From contig OW051472.1 of the NCBI GenBank assembly GCA_932521025.1, forward strand, positions 8,370,001 to 8,434,000: a DNA stretch of 64,000 bases. The letters run 5' to 3'. Made by a program: the position numbers and the translations under genes. The notes beneath the pieces are model-generated. The model was not told where the DNA came from. It ran no database searches and saw nothing but the letters and a program-made list of their open reading frames with translations. Origin of the DNA: Oscheius onirici (lineage: Eukaryota; Nematoda; Chromadorea; Rhabditida; Rhabditidae). Below are positions 22,363-34,135 of this stretch, one piece after another. The stretch's first letter is position 1. Each line of letters starts with the position of its first letter.

Positions 22363-22572
22363 CTAGGGTGTATCAAAGCATTTCTTGAGAAAGTCTCTCC
22401 ATCTTGAGGGAGGCTGCCTTCTAGGACGTTTCCTGTCGTACAGGATCCAACTAGTCGCGCTTCTTGCCAATCTATCCGTCCCCATAACCATAATCTTCCT
22501 CCAAGCCCAGTTGAGTTTTCGCCGATCAGCCACTGTAGTCCAGTTGTGTATTCTTGTGATAACTCTTACCCT
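22363..22572 (-). pseudogene. Decayed non-LTR retrotransposon, C-terminal end of the reverse-transcriptase ORF
   Basis: The minus strand reads LNWAWRKIMVMGTDRLARSA then SWILYDRKRPRRQPPSRWRD before a stop. This is the pattern typical of the C-terminus of LINE-type endonuclease/reverse transcriptases (WAGHI-R...RW---TEW-PRD-KR-RGRP--RW-DD). No catalytic RT domain is present, so only the 3' end survives. It lies between the arginine kinase start and the 3' end of the Ras-GAP gene. The assignment rests on pattern recognition only. Confidence 0.6.
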
Positions 22573-22749
22573 TTGATTGGTCCATCAGTGAAACCTTGAA
22601 ATACTAAGCATCCATTCCAGAACAAGAAAGAAAAAGAAAACAAGAAAAAACATTTATGGTCCCTGCTCACAACAAATTTTTGGAAAGAGGTCAGCACCGT
22701 GGTCGGATGATATGCACGAGATAAGTTCTGGTAACCGTATGTGATGTCG

Positions 22750-25700
22750 TTATCGTAAGTGAAGCTGTCGTTTGAGCAAAAGATAGCCATCGTCGCCGAT
22801 CGGACTCTCCTTCGAGCCACTGCCACATTCTTTTTGCATCTGAAACACTCTTTCTCTTCCTCTTTGTATCAATTTCATACCGTCTTGTGGAACTTTTCAA
22901 TGGCATTGCAATGGACAGTTTCGATGGCGTAGGTGATCTTGATGATGTTATTCAAGGTTTCGAGGAGAACTGTTCGATGAGCTCTTCGAAGTTTGTCCTC
23001 CAACAGACTCCCGTCCAGACTGACCGGCAGAGGACGAGCCCCATCTGTCGGCTTTCCAGAATCCAAACACGTCTTCCACTGATTCAAAAGATCGAGATTT
23101 TCTACCAAAATCAGGTGAATGGCTTCCATTTCCCTCTCTAGATCATTGTCGATCAAATCATGAAGATCGTTCTTTGACGATTGTTGTTTTCTGGCTCGAT
23201 TCCGTTGTCTCTCAATCGTCGCCAGCCATTCATTCGCTTCGAGAGCTGCCGTCGACTCAAAGGCCATTTCGTCCTTTTCCGTCTTAATGACCACAATGTT
23301 TTTGTTCTCTATTGAGAGCGATGTGATTTCGTGCAGGGCAATCGATCCTTTGGGACTATACTCGCCGCGATGACTCTTCTGCCAGAGAATTTCCGTCTCC
23401 GTCAAAATGACATAGCGCTTCTTCTGATGAAGTCGTTTCCTCCATGATGGTCTTTGTCTACTCCTCGTTTCCAGAAGATAGCCTTCCTTCAAAACGGCAA
23501 TGCTCTCCGTACTGAGAGAAGGATCCGAAGCGTGAAGAGAAATCCTATCGAGGAAACGAACCATGGCAGATTTGTGAGCACCATCTGTGACTCTCGTCAG
23601 AACTTCGGTCAGCCACGGTTCTTTTGTGTTCAGCGGCTGATCTGCCACACAACAATTGGCAAGTCGTTGGAGCATCTTCGACAAAAGTACAAGAGTTCTT
23701 GCTACTCGGGGCTCCTTAAAAAATTATTTGCTGTCAGTTCGGTTCTCTAGACTTACTGGATTGCTGTTCTTCAATCCAAACAGTTTCGGAGACAGAAGAG
23801 AAGCAGCAAAAAAGCGCATGATGACAAAGGAAGAAAGGGCTAGTCTCTCGACATCCAGTCGTCCTGTCCTCTCTCCGACGACTCGTCTGAGGTCGTTAAG
23901 TATGAGTCTAATGGCTTCGGGACATCTGGTAGCCGATTCGACGAGTCGACCGAACATCTGAGTGAAGTATCCGAGAAGAGTGTTCTGGAAGATTGTTTTG
24001 ATTGTGTCCTCCTCCGCGCCGCTTATTCATGGACAAATTGACGCATGTTTCCGGCTGATCTGAGCTTTGGAATAATTCACGAAAGACTCTCTGCCGCCCA
24101 CACTTGCCGCCCGGGCTAATTAGCGTTCTTCGCGCGGAGGAAGCCCTCGTCGACGGTTCACGCGCGCGCGGGCTTGACTCGACGCGCCCCCTCAAAACAA
24201 ACAGAAAACAGCCGGCGCTGCGTCAAACACCTCGTGGCTATTTACCGAAAGATTGAGCAAAGAGAGAGAATGAGACTCACCATGTTCTTTTCCAGAGTCT
24301 CATTTGTGCCCAGACGAGCCGGATCAATTTCACACGTCTTGTTCTCTTTGTATATCTGAAAAAGATGTCTTGACTAACTAGCCTCTTGTGTAGCTGCGTC
24401 ATTCCACCCACATTCTATTCAGAACTCACCCTGTCAATAATGGGCTTCATTGTGATTAGAAGATAGTTGTGTCCGTACAGTTTCAACAATTCGTACAGCA
24501 TTTTGCTGGCCAATGTCTGACTTCGGAAGAGGGTGTTCATGTCCTGACATCGGTCGAGGTCAGTATTGTAGAGGGAAATGAGAAGGGGTCTGAGATGACG
24601 TGTGTAGGCGAGAGTCTGTACGAGTGGACGCGACAGAACACTGAGATCAACTTGAATCTAAACTCTTTTTTATATAAATAAAAACAAGAACTACCTTTGG
24701 TAGATTCTCGAGTACTGAAATGAGAGAAGCCGAAAAAGGCTCAGCTGTTAGTGATTCTGCTAGCGCATCCATTAGAGGTCTGAAATAGGCAGCTGTTTAC
24801 GTTTAGAGGGAACAGATGCGAGGGTGGACCAGACAAAAACATTTGAATCGAGAGTGTGGAAGCACTTGACGCCTGCGGCGGAAATCTGCGAGGAGGAGGC
24901 GGGGGAAAAGCGACCTTGAATAGTTTCCGGGCCGGGAGAGGGGGAGGCCCCCTTTTATGTCTTTTTAAATGGCGGGAGGAAGGACAACAATCCGGCAATT
25001 ATATGCCTGAATATGGACTGAGGATTGGAACAAAATTAGCCTATTTTTGGAGCGAGAGAGAGACGCCTACACAGCTGACCAAATGGACGAACGGAGGGAG
25101 AGACAAAGAGCGAGAGGATGACCAAAGATAAGGTTTTCTAGCTGCAGATAGCAATGAGAAAAGGGGCTTCTTGTGACGCTTAAGCTGAACTCTGATAGAG
25201 AGTCTTTGGAAAGTCGTAACCCGAGCTGCAAAGTGTCCTCTTTCCAGGACCGAACACTTGTTCAGAGACCATCAACTCACTTGTAATGTTCGGCATTAAG
25301 GACATGGTCTGCCGTATAGCTCATCCAGAGACGAACTTCTCCCAGTTGATCTTTCGACTTGGCCACTTTCTCCTTTTCCGTCTCCTCCGGCTGATCCGAA
25401 TGCCTTGGTCGCAGATAGAACCACTTTGATGGACCGTTGGACCATCTCTCGTCCACGTCCACTCTGAAAAGAGAAGATTGAAATAAGGAAACAATAAAAA
25501 GTACCTGACTTGACCGTGGAAGACATTGTTGAGACCGCGAAGGAACTCTTGCCAAAGGGTCATTTTGAGCTGAAGAGGACCTGGGTCACACGGAATATCG
25601 AGCCATTCCTCACTGAACCGGCCGGCGTGGATGCGCAGTTTGCGAGTAGACTCCTGAATTCTCAGACTTGTAAAGGCTCAGCTGCAGTGAGATAATGTTC

Positions 25701-28700
25701 AAAGAAGACAACAATTAGCGAGAGAAAGAGAGGACGACAAACCTTGATTGCGGGATTTTCCACAATGAGCGAGAGTTCTGTCGGTTCACGAAGCGTCAAG
25801 CCGGAATAGTCAACCACTCTGAAAAAAGGTCGGTGTCTAAAAAGAGAAACAGGAAGGTGTGTGTGGGAGTGGGTCATTAGACTCGACACAAAGGCCCAAA
25901 GGAGCCGTTCCCACCTTTGTTGGTCAGACTTTCTTTTTATAACAATTTGTGGGGCGGCTGTGGGAATGGGAAGAGATTGTCACGGGGCTTACGAAATCTC
26001 ATTATCGCATGACTGTATTCCTCTTTGATACATAACAAACCCAAAAAAAAATAAGCATATGCTTACAAAGAGAGGAAAGAAGACAGCCGAGAAGAAGAGC
26101 GAGGATTATCCGAAGGGGCCAAGGACGAGCCAAATTGGCAGTTGGGGAAAGAGAATGATACCAATAAAGAGAGAGTACTGTATGGAAGAAACACGAGTAA
26201 AGGAAGGCAGTGAGCATTGTGAAGGAGGATTGGAAACGAAGCGCAAACAGACTGTGAGAGAGGTCTACCACCCACACAACAAAAACTGAACGGCTGAGAG
26301 TAAGAAAGACAGTCCAGCTGTTCAACAAGTGGCTAAGAATATCAGGAGAAGACACCGATTTTAGATAAATAACTGATGAATGGATCAGTGAAACCACAAA
26401 ATGGAGCTGCAAAAGAACGCGAAAAGTTGGTGGTCTTGGGAGAAGAAGGCAGCACACAAAGGGCCGGAAGGGGCCGAGGGGTCTTATCTATCGCTCGTTC
26501 GAGCAGAATAGAACACATCATTTTGTCTGATCAAGGGAAGATTTAGCCGCTGGCACCAACTGTCCTGTGTAAACACGTCTTGGACGTTGTAATTTCGCAA
26601 CTTGGGTATTTAAAATTTTCGGAAGGAAACGAAATGACGTGTGAAGGAAAATGTTTGCAGGGGAGTTGACTCAGCCAATTTTACTGCCGTCTCCTTGCAC
26701 GGAGAACAGCTGCAGAGATGGCGGGGGGACAAATTGACATTTTGCCCTCTTGGCCGTGATGACTAGGCCGCGGGACAACCTTTTCCCAGTCGAACAGTTA
26801 CAATACAAAGAGTTTGCTCAAAAGATTTCGACTAGAAGACGTAGTGAGAACAGAGGTCGAAACGGAACTGTAAGCGTCTTTTGTTGGGGAAACAAAGCGC
26901 GGGGGTTGACGACGAACACGAGAATGAACGTCTTTTTTGTACAGCTTACCTCAAGGAGAAGTGGGTACTGTCTCGACGAAGATCCAGACAGATCTGGCCT
27001 TGGACCTGAAAAAATTCTGGTTTCTGAAGTACCGTAAAAGCTCTTATAGAAACACCCCTTACGTACGCATTTTTTTCGGGGTGAAGACATAATTTTTCAA
27101 TTAACTTTTTATTTTTCCTTGGTAGCTGAGATGTCTGTATGGGAAAAATAATCGGAAAGTTCGGAAAATTTTGTATCAACCCGCAAAAAATGCGTACGTA
27201 ATTGCGTACAGGGGTGCTTCTATTAGAAGAAATGCGGTATATGAATAAAAACTCACATCAGGAAATTTGGAGACGACTTTCAAAGGAAAACTGATTTCTT
27301 CTCCGGACCTGTTGACCAACTCTCTTCGTCTAACGGCTATTCGACCAATTGGACGTGGAGATTTACCCGGTGCTCGAGAGCCTATCGCTTGTTACTACTG
27401 TAACTCAATAGAAACATACCCTCAAGGACGACAAGATGAAGATTTCGGAAAGTCTGGAAAGTGCCTTCCCACTTGATGAACTCTCCAAACTGCTCACTAA
27501 ATACAGATTGTTATAGCTTTTGCCAAATCTTCATCTTGCTTACTTCTCGTTACGCAAATTTGCGTATCAAAAATGCAGTACAAATTCGAATAAAATGGCT
27601 TTGCCCGCGCGTACGCAATATCGCGTCAAAAAAGTATGTAAGGTGAAGATTTGGCTATATGCATTGAAGGAAACTAGCCATGTTTCTCGGTAGATTGGAG
27701 CCGAGTTGTAAATGTCCTTTTGGTCCAATTTTGCCAGAAGAAAGAGCGGTCGATTTGGTTGTCCTACAATCTTTTTCAGGCTAATTTTTGAAATACCTTT
27801 GATTCCTTTCAAAGAGACAATTTTGACTTTGAGCACGTCGATGACTCGTACATTTCCCAGTCGCTTCCCAGCCTGTACCTTTCGAATCTCTTTGTCCTCT
27901 TTGATTATTCTCTTTTTGGCGGGAAATATGAAATCTTCTGTGCAGGGAGGAGACGGTGGAAGAGGCGGAGCTCCCGGTCCACCAACTATGAGATCAAGTT
28001 TTGGAGGTGCTTTTTTGGAGGTAGTTGGCAACGAGAACTGAGTTTTATTTCATCTCTTCAAAGCCCTATACTCACATCTGTTTCACTGACACTTTTCGTC
28101 TTTCTGACTGCCCGAATGGACATTCGTCCGCCTCTTTGTCTGACGACGAGTGGTGATGGCGGCGATGGTGAGAGTGTGAGTGCTTCCACCACTCCTTTCT
28201 CCTTGTTCTGCGGCTCTTCATCGCTACTCTCACTGAAGATCTGTTCGGAACTTTCGTCTGCTTTTTCCTCTTCTCGTGGGAATGGCTTCTCGGCAACTGT
28301 TGCAGCCTCCTCGACCAGCTGTTCCGCAGCGCCCACACCACCCTCAACTGGACCGGAAGTGACGTTTTCTTCAGCTGTTTGACTGCCGTTTTCGCTTTTC
28401 AAGAAGAATTCAGTCTTTTCTTCGATTTCTTTCCGCTGTTCCGTTAAGTCTTTCTCCAATTTGGCTACCTTCTCCAGCAGAATCGAACTGTACATGTCTT
28501 TTGGAAACACCTAAAACTGTTTTTTTTTCTAAAAAGTTTATTACTTTTTCAACTGGTGTTCCAACGGCAGAGTTCTCTCCGGACATGGCTCCCAAGTCGA
28601 AACATGAATTGTCGATGGAGAAGGTAGAAAAGCGGGCTCTGAAATCCCATTTTATGGTCTACGGAATATTGTTACCGAAAAGAGGCAACGGAACCTGACA

Positions 28701-29063
28701 TGGCTGTACTGCAGTAACTGCCGTCGCTGCTTCGCTGCTGTTGATGACGAGGTCCGTAGAAGAAAGGAGACGCTGGGGTCGGGACACGATCTTCATCGAA
28801 AACCAAAGACTCTTCTCTACTCTCAGATTCGGGTACTAATGTCAATGGCGGAGGAATTGGTCTGGCCTAAATTGTACTTTTTTTCTCGAGAGCTCAAAAA
28901 AAGAACTAACCTGACTCTTCTTCCGTACTTCCGGTGGATCAAACTCGAGATCAATGGACTTTGATAGTTCGGAGATGGTTTCCGTCGAGGACGAAAAGTT
29001 TTCGAAACTGGACATCCAGTCGTCTGCGCCATCGTTGTTTGAGCTGCTGGCACTGCTGCTCAT
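22750..29063 (-). CDS. RASA2/RASA3-like Ras GTPase-activating protein (C2-RasGAP-PH)
   Basis: It stimulates GTP hydrolysis by Ras-family GTPases at the plasma membrane. The N-terminus from 29063 (MSSSASSSNNDGADDW) is long and disordered, then becomes coiled-coil-like (KVAKLEKDLTEQRKEIEEK, about 28.4 kb). C2-type segments follow (VRVIDVLKVKIVSLKG; WEGTFQTFRNLHLVVLEG; a second around 25.8-25.3 kb). The RasGAP domain has the arginine-finger region TLFRSQTLASKMLYELLKL, IYKENKTCEIDPARLG and MRFFAASLLSPKLFGL. A PH domain (KEGYLLETRSRQRPSWRKRL...EWLATIER) precedes the end, which reads GSKESPIGDDGY. The Btk-type HCCC zinc motif that follows PH in human RASA2/3 is not visible. Intron 27006-27256 is mostly a foldback repeat. 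Several internal exon borders are approximate. Confidence 0.88.
27030..27239. mobile_element. MITE-like foldback element, copy 4 (in RasGAP intron)
   Basis: 210 bp. The left end is TACCGTAAAAGCTCTTATAG and the right end is the inverse, finishing AGAAATGCGGTA. The inner arms match copy 1 closely (CACCCC..., AATTGCGTACAGGGGTGCTT), as does the core TTTTTCCTTGGTAGCTGAGA. TA flanks both ends. It fills most of a 251-bp intron. Confidence 0.82.
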
Positions 29064-30177
29064 TTCACATTGCCTAAAAATGGTGACAGGTCATTTAACG
29101 GAAGGGGAGAAGAGAGAGAGAGAGAAGACATTTATCAAAAGGGGGTGGTCACGACACAATCTATATAGGCTTCTATTGAAAAAAAGGTGTGAAAATTGGG
29201 AGAAAAAGGGTGATTGATAGGACGAGGATATGGTGTCACGTGATTGAGATGAAGAAGGCCATCGGGACACAAAAATACTGGGAGAATTCTCTGCGGTCGG
29301 AATGAAATAGGAAACGGGTTCGCCGGTTATCATCACGACGAAGGTCGCAGCAGCGGATTCCTCATACTACGTCGAATACTCCTCTTTACTCTTTTTCTTT
29401 TCTCTAGTAACCAAAAGAATTTGCATGAGAATGCTCTCTATTGTACGGTACAAGTCATTTACTCTCTCCGGGAGATGCCCGACCCCTGATCAGTCGGAGA
29501 GAAACAGGAAGTCAGATCACCGGATGTTGTTCCGATCTCAGCTTATCCTGACCGTCAACGGCCTACGGAAGGTCATCCTTTACCCTAATAGCATTTTTAT
29601 GGTCAACTGAGGGTGTGGCCGTCACTTTTACCTCCTACAAATTGTTCCAAGGAGAAAGACAGCTGGGCGAAAAAGGACGAGAGACGCTGCCGGAAGTGTG
29701 TGTGCGCGGAACCCGTTTGACTAGAAAGAGAAGAAAGAGCCACTGTACTTGTTATGTGGGTGGTCGTGATCGTGCATTGCTAATTGGAAGTGATACCTTT
29801 TCTGACTGTCTTTTGTCTGAATCCAGAACCTTTGGAAAGAAGTGTCAGAAACTGAGAAAAGTGAGAGGAGAAAGGATATAGGAAAAGCTAAAAAAGTGTA
29901 AGTGTGGAGAGTATGATGGAGAAAGAATTGATAAGAAGGGGGAAGAAAGAAAGTGGTCCACCACTCGACGTGGGCTTCTCGTCGCCCAAATGCTGTAAAG
30001 TTTTCGTCTTTTGGAAGAGTGCCAAAGATTTCCTGTGATGGGATACACACACACCGGTTGGAACGTCGGTCCGAAAAACAATCGTCTCTTTTTCTTTTTC
30101 ATAAACACTCGAAGAATGATTCATTCAGTAGTACCCATTCAGAATAGGAGAATATTTACAAGAGATTATCACAGAGC
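29064..30177. other. Intergenic region, nothing recognised
   Basis: 1.1 kb between the RasGAP start and the 3' end of the FAM8A1-like gene. There is a GA-run near 29105-29125 and several short CT/GA-rich open frames that look compositional. It is a likely RasGAP promoter area; no defined site is claimed. Confidence 0.4.
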
Positions 30178-32115
30178 TCAGTTGGCCTCCACAACTATCG
30201 TTTTGGCCATCAGGTCGTAGGCGGATCTGTTCTCTCGGAAAGCAAAAGCTACCGTACTCAGAGGAAGAAGACTATTGATGAAGAGATTCTTTACGAGTGA
30301 ACGGAGAAGAGCGCTAAATTTGAATTTATCAGCTATTTTTATTTGAAACTTACTTCTTGAAGGGAACTCTCTCGTAGCCTGTTACCGTAATCTGTCCAGG
30401 GACTCCATTAGTTGGAGCAGTCGTCGTCGCAGAAACTACTCGAATCCCGGTTATTATCTGAATTCCGCCTGTTTTTTTTTTATTAAGAAATTGTTAAACC
30501 TTTCCCGGAGTGGCTCCCAATGGAAATCCAGGAAAGAGTCGGAAGCTGATACAGTAAGCCTGAAAATAATTATTTTCTTATTTGCAAAAAAATAACTTAA
30601 AAATATATAAAAGCAACATTAATTAGATGTTTTCGAAGCTACCTGAAGTTAGTTTGATCAAAGGTGACCGCTCTGCTTGGTCGATGGCTTCACTGTGAGT
30701 CCTTTCAGTTCTACCAGAATAAAAAAATTAGTTCGGGAGCAAACGATAAGGACTTCATTCCGCCCTGCTTGGTCAACCTGAAGCCGAACCTTCTGGACGT
30801 CAATCTTCAGGCGAAGAAGATCAGCGAACAGATGACTCGCTACACGTACACGATCTCTTGGGAAGATGACAAAGAAGAGACGCGAAGTGGAGCTGGACAG
30901 GAGGAAGACCAGGTGTTGACTCTCGCCCAGCGTACGGATGGCGCTTGGTCTGTTCCGAGGACTTTCCAATCTGTCTACACGAGAGCCATCGTCTTCTACA
31001 AGTCGCCTGAGGGAAAGATGAAGAAGAAGGAAGTCTGGGGCGAGTCGCCAGCTTCGACTCTTCTTCAAAGCATCGTCGACGAACTGCTGGAATCGCTGCC
31101 GGACGTGAGACACTCGAAGTCCGACATCTACATCTGTCCCGTGACCAAGAAGGCTCCTCTCATCAAACTGACGACCGAGCAGATGGAGACGAAAACTCTC
31201 AAGGAGATGGAGCTCCATCACAGTAAACTTTGTCTGGTCATCGACATGGTCAAAGCCTTCTAGACGAATCCGTTCAATAAACTTTCTCCTGTGACGCTCC
31301 CTTTCGAAAAGAACAAACTGAACAAAATACTTACCTCTAAAAGTGTGACGAAGATTTTGGACAAGAGTTCATAGGGAAAGAGACTTTGAGTAACGTCTAT
31401 CAGAGACTGTAGATCAGCTTGGTTTCCTAGCAGGCTCTCAAACTCGTCGAGATCACTGAAAGATTCTTGTTCGAGTTTAATTGACTCACATCAATTCGAA
31501 TTGTTCTATGCAGAGCCAGACGATGAACAGTTTGAAGCAGAAAAAGATGACAAAGTCGATCAATTCGGCAATTATGCGTTTGATGAAGGAGGCTGGTCTA
31601 AAAGACAGTACATAATGTTTAGATTGAAACAGAACCTGTAACTACTGGTGACCGTCCTGAGTCCATTCGGTAACTGGATGTATGCTCCTCCGGCTATTCT
31701 GTTCTGAACAAATTGTTCTTTTTGAGATCTCTCTCGCGATTCCTACTATCTGGATATGGATATTTGGAATACCGTTCTGAACCGAAAAAGCCTGTACTTG
31801 GTTGACTCTCTGTCTGAGGACGGTATCCTGGAATTGACCTGGGTCTGAATAACAAAAAAGATGACTACCTGGTATTCTGCTTGAGCTTGTTTAAAAAAGT
31901 TTGTTGCTGTCTGATGCTGCGATATCTGAACCAGTCCTATTGATCTTTATAAACAACAAACTAACAGAATTCCTTACGGCCTCGCAATACTTTTCGGCTG
32001 ACCCATAATCGTGTTTTGTCTGAGCTGGGAGATAGCAGAACCTGAGAAGAATAAGCAGAGAATGAGATTGATCAAACCTCCGTCGAAGAGAAGGCGAGTC
32101 TCTTTGAGCTGTCAT
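30178..32115 (-). CDS. FAM8A1-like RDD-domain membrane protein
   Basis: FAM8A1 is a multi-pass ER membrane protein that works with the HRD1 ubiquitin ligase in ER-associated degradation. The likely start is MTAQRDSPSLRRR at 32115, followed by DYGSAEKYCEA and a polar linker. The RDD domain then reads RPASFIKRIIAELIDFVIFF (31.6-31.5 kb), AYCISFRLFPGFPLGATPGK (30.56-30.5 kb) and GIQIITGIRVV. The last part is ALLRSLVKNLFINSLLPLS and ENRSAYDLMAKTIVV before the stop at 30178. Several introns are about 35-40 bp. The intron between about 31.33 and 30.56 kb is much larger and contains an entire plus-strand gene. Confidence 0.83.
30627..31263 (+). CDS. Unrecognised protein nested in the FAM8A1-like intron
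   Basis: Two exons, 30627-30694 and 30732-31263, are joined by a 37-bp intron in phase, giving 199 residues and a TAG stop. The start reads MFSKLPEVSLIKGDRSAWSM. The body is soluble, charged and free of membrane segments, with RYTYTISWEDDKEE, TLLQSIVDELLESLPDVRHS and a C-terminus KLCLVIDMVKAF. It uses more GC-rich third positions than its host. I do not recognise a family. It lies wholly inside an intron of the minus-strand gene and must have its own promoter. The open frame of similar length on the opposite strand is a shadow of this one. Confidence 0.75.
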
Positions 32116-32453
32116 GTTAGAAAAACCAAAATTGACGAGAAGCCGTTCGAAGAGAGATGAGAAGCTTAGTGATAGCTGTACCAATTCGACCGTAATTTCG
32201 GCGGCGTCTGCTGGAAAATGTCGCGGAGATTGCGTATTTGTACCCAATACTGGAAGTGATTTGAGAAGAAGTAGGCCTGACAGTTTGTGAGGAAAGTGCG
32301 AGCTCAGAAACTGACTAGAAAAACATGGCTTGGCAACAAACTTCACTGAAAAAAGTTTCTGTTCTGACCAGTTCCTAAGGCTCCTTTGCTATAGTGTATT
32401 GCTGCTTCCTGGACGAATTGGAGGTTCGTTTGTCGGTTATTTAATATTACTTA

Positions 32454-32690
32454 TCAAGCGTTAATCGCTAGAGCGTCTCTTCTAGCAGCCTTCCAATTGA
32501 TCTCGTCCCATCTCCAGAAAACTTGGTTGTTGAGCCTCAAGCTATCTTCCCATCTTACATGCTGTCTGCCAGGCCTGCTTCTGCCTTATAACGGAGTCCA
32601 TTCCGAGCAAATCCTCGCCCAATCATCATGTCTTTTTAAGTTATAGTCCATTTCCAACGAAGAGCGACTCTTGGACAATTTTTTAGAGGA
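32454..32690 (-). pseudogene. Decayed non-LTR retrotransposon, C-terminal end of the reverse-transcriptase ORF
   Basis: Three short minus-strand frames, shifted relative to each other, together resemble the LINE endonuclease/RT C-terminus: VALRWKWTIT, then KRHDDWARICSEWTPL, then GRSRPGRQHVRWEDSLRLNN and WRWDEINWKAARRDALAINA. Stops and frameshifts separate them, so the copy is dead. It lies in the gap between the divergent FAM8A1-like and thioesterase genes. It is a second such remnant, not identical to the one at 22363. Confidence 0.6.
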
Positions 32691-32954
32691 TTCTTACAAG
32701 GCTCTCGACAGGAATAATGGTTTAGAACAATTTTCATGACGAAGTTTTCTATACAAGAAAAAAGTTCTAGTAAAGAACACAACGTCAGCTCCCATTCCTT
32801 TTTAAAGGAGAAGAATGCTGAACATAATGAAAAAATGTGTGATTACTTTGTTAACACAAAGTTTCTAACGATCCGCGCGTTCTCTGTACTCTCTCCAGAC
32901 TCGCCTTGCCCGTTATCATTGATTTGTCGCGTCCGTATTTCCTTCCCGCCAGAA

Positions 32955-34135
32955 ATGACTCGGGTGACTCGTATACAACTGCTTGACAACATGTTTCGAA
33001 CTCATAAGATATCCGAAGACACTTACAGGTTTCTGGACCACGTAGCGTCAAAGAACAAGCATTTTCAGATGTGATTCTCCTCACATGTGTGGCGTTTTGG
33101 CCAAGAAGAGATTGTTCGGTGGACAGGCCGTGTCGCAGGCGCTGAGAGCCGTCCAGGAACATTTGGGAAGATCTATAAGTCCCTCGACTATGCACTACAG
33201 ATTCGCTGCTCCAGGTTTTCTATTCCTTGTTTTGGAGTGAATTCATTTATTCAGGAAAGGGCGATGTTGGCTTGGATTATGTGGTGGAGGTGCTGGAATC
33301 TGCTGTCAGAGTAAATGTTTACCAAGAAACGAAACAAATAGGATTCTGTACTTTTCGAGTAAGAACTCTTTCTCCCGCCAATCAAATCCACTACAGCTTT
33401 CAGACGATCTCTTTCCTACCTTTCCTCTGGATTTGGACTATATTCCGGATCCCGAGAGTATGCTGAATTTGAGTTCAGTGGCAAAGGAAAAAGCAGGTGT
33501 AGGAGTGGCAGCAGATCTCCTGAGAAGTATTTCATGTTAAGGAATTTCCAATTCGACTGTCTGTTCTAGAAGACATCATCTACGACATTCGGCCAATCGA
33601 ATGGGGACGAGAACCACTCTCAGGAACACCGAGAAGTATAATTTGGAGTCGACTTCAGAGAGACAGCATTCGTACCTTTTTTAAATTAAAAATAACGGCC
33701 TCGTTTCAGAAGCGATTCCTCGTTGGTGTGGCCATCAGGCTGTCCTTCTTCTCAGTGACTTTTTGATCATCCAAATAGCAGAAGTAGGTGCCCAAATTAG
33801 TCAAAACAGACGTCACATACCACTCAAAAGATGACGAGTAGCCCTATATATTTAGGACATATACTGGACTTTTGGATTCAGAATGGGAACCGGGGCCTCT
33901 CTGGCTCATTCTGTGCGATTCCACAAAAGGAATGACGAAATTGACGTGGGTTTTGAGTAAGCGAAAGACTTGAGTCTCTTAGCCTCATGGATGGTTCCTT
34001 TATCGAGTCGAGTGCGAGACTTTGGGCATGAACCGGGCGAAACTCACAGCTACCGTATACGACGAGAAGAAGATGGCTGTACTTACAGTAATCCAGGAAG
34101 CTATGACACAAATTCAACGGAGACACAAGATTTGA
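32955..34135 (+). CDS. ACOT8-like acyl-CoA thioesterase (TesB, double hot-dog)
   Basis: It hydrolyses acyl-CoA thioesters to free acid and CoA; ACOT8 acts in peroxisomes. Exons run from ATG 32955 (32955-33028, 33069-33214, 33255 onward, then further short exons) to TGA at 34133-34135. Diagnostic blocks are RLFGGQAVSQALRAVQEHLG, HYRFAAPGKGDVGLDYVVEV, DIIYDIRPIEWGREPLSG, PRWCGHQAVLLLSDFLI, ASLAHSVRFHKR and PHGWFLYRVECETLGMNRAK. This matches the order of the two hot-dog folds (HQ, D, SLAHS). The C-terminus ends RRHKI, not a canonical SKL-type peroxisomal signal. It is divergent from the FAM8A1-like gene, and the 840-bp gap holds a dead retroelement. Confidence 0.85.

Noticed and set aside
30658-31221. 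Minus-strand open frame of 187 residues
   Set aside because: It mirrors the nested plus-strand gene, which has the better start, an in-phase intron and protein-like composition.
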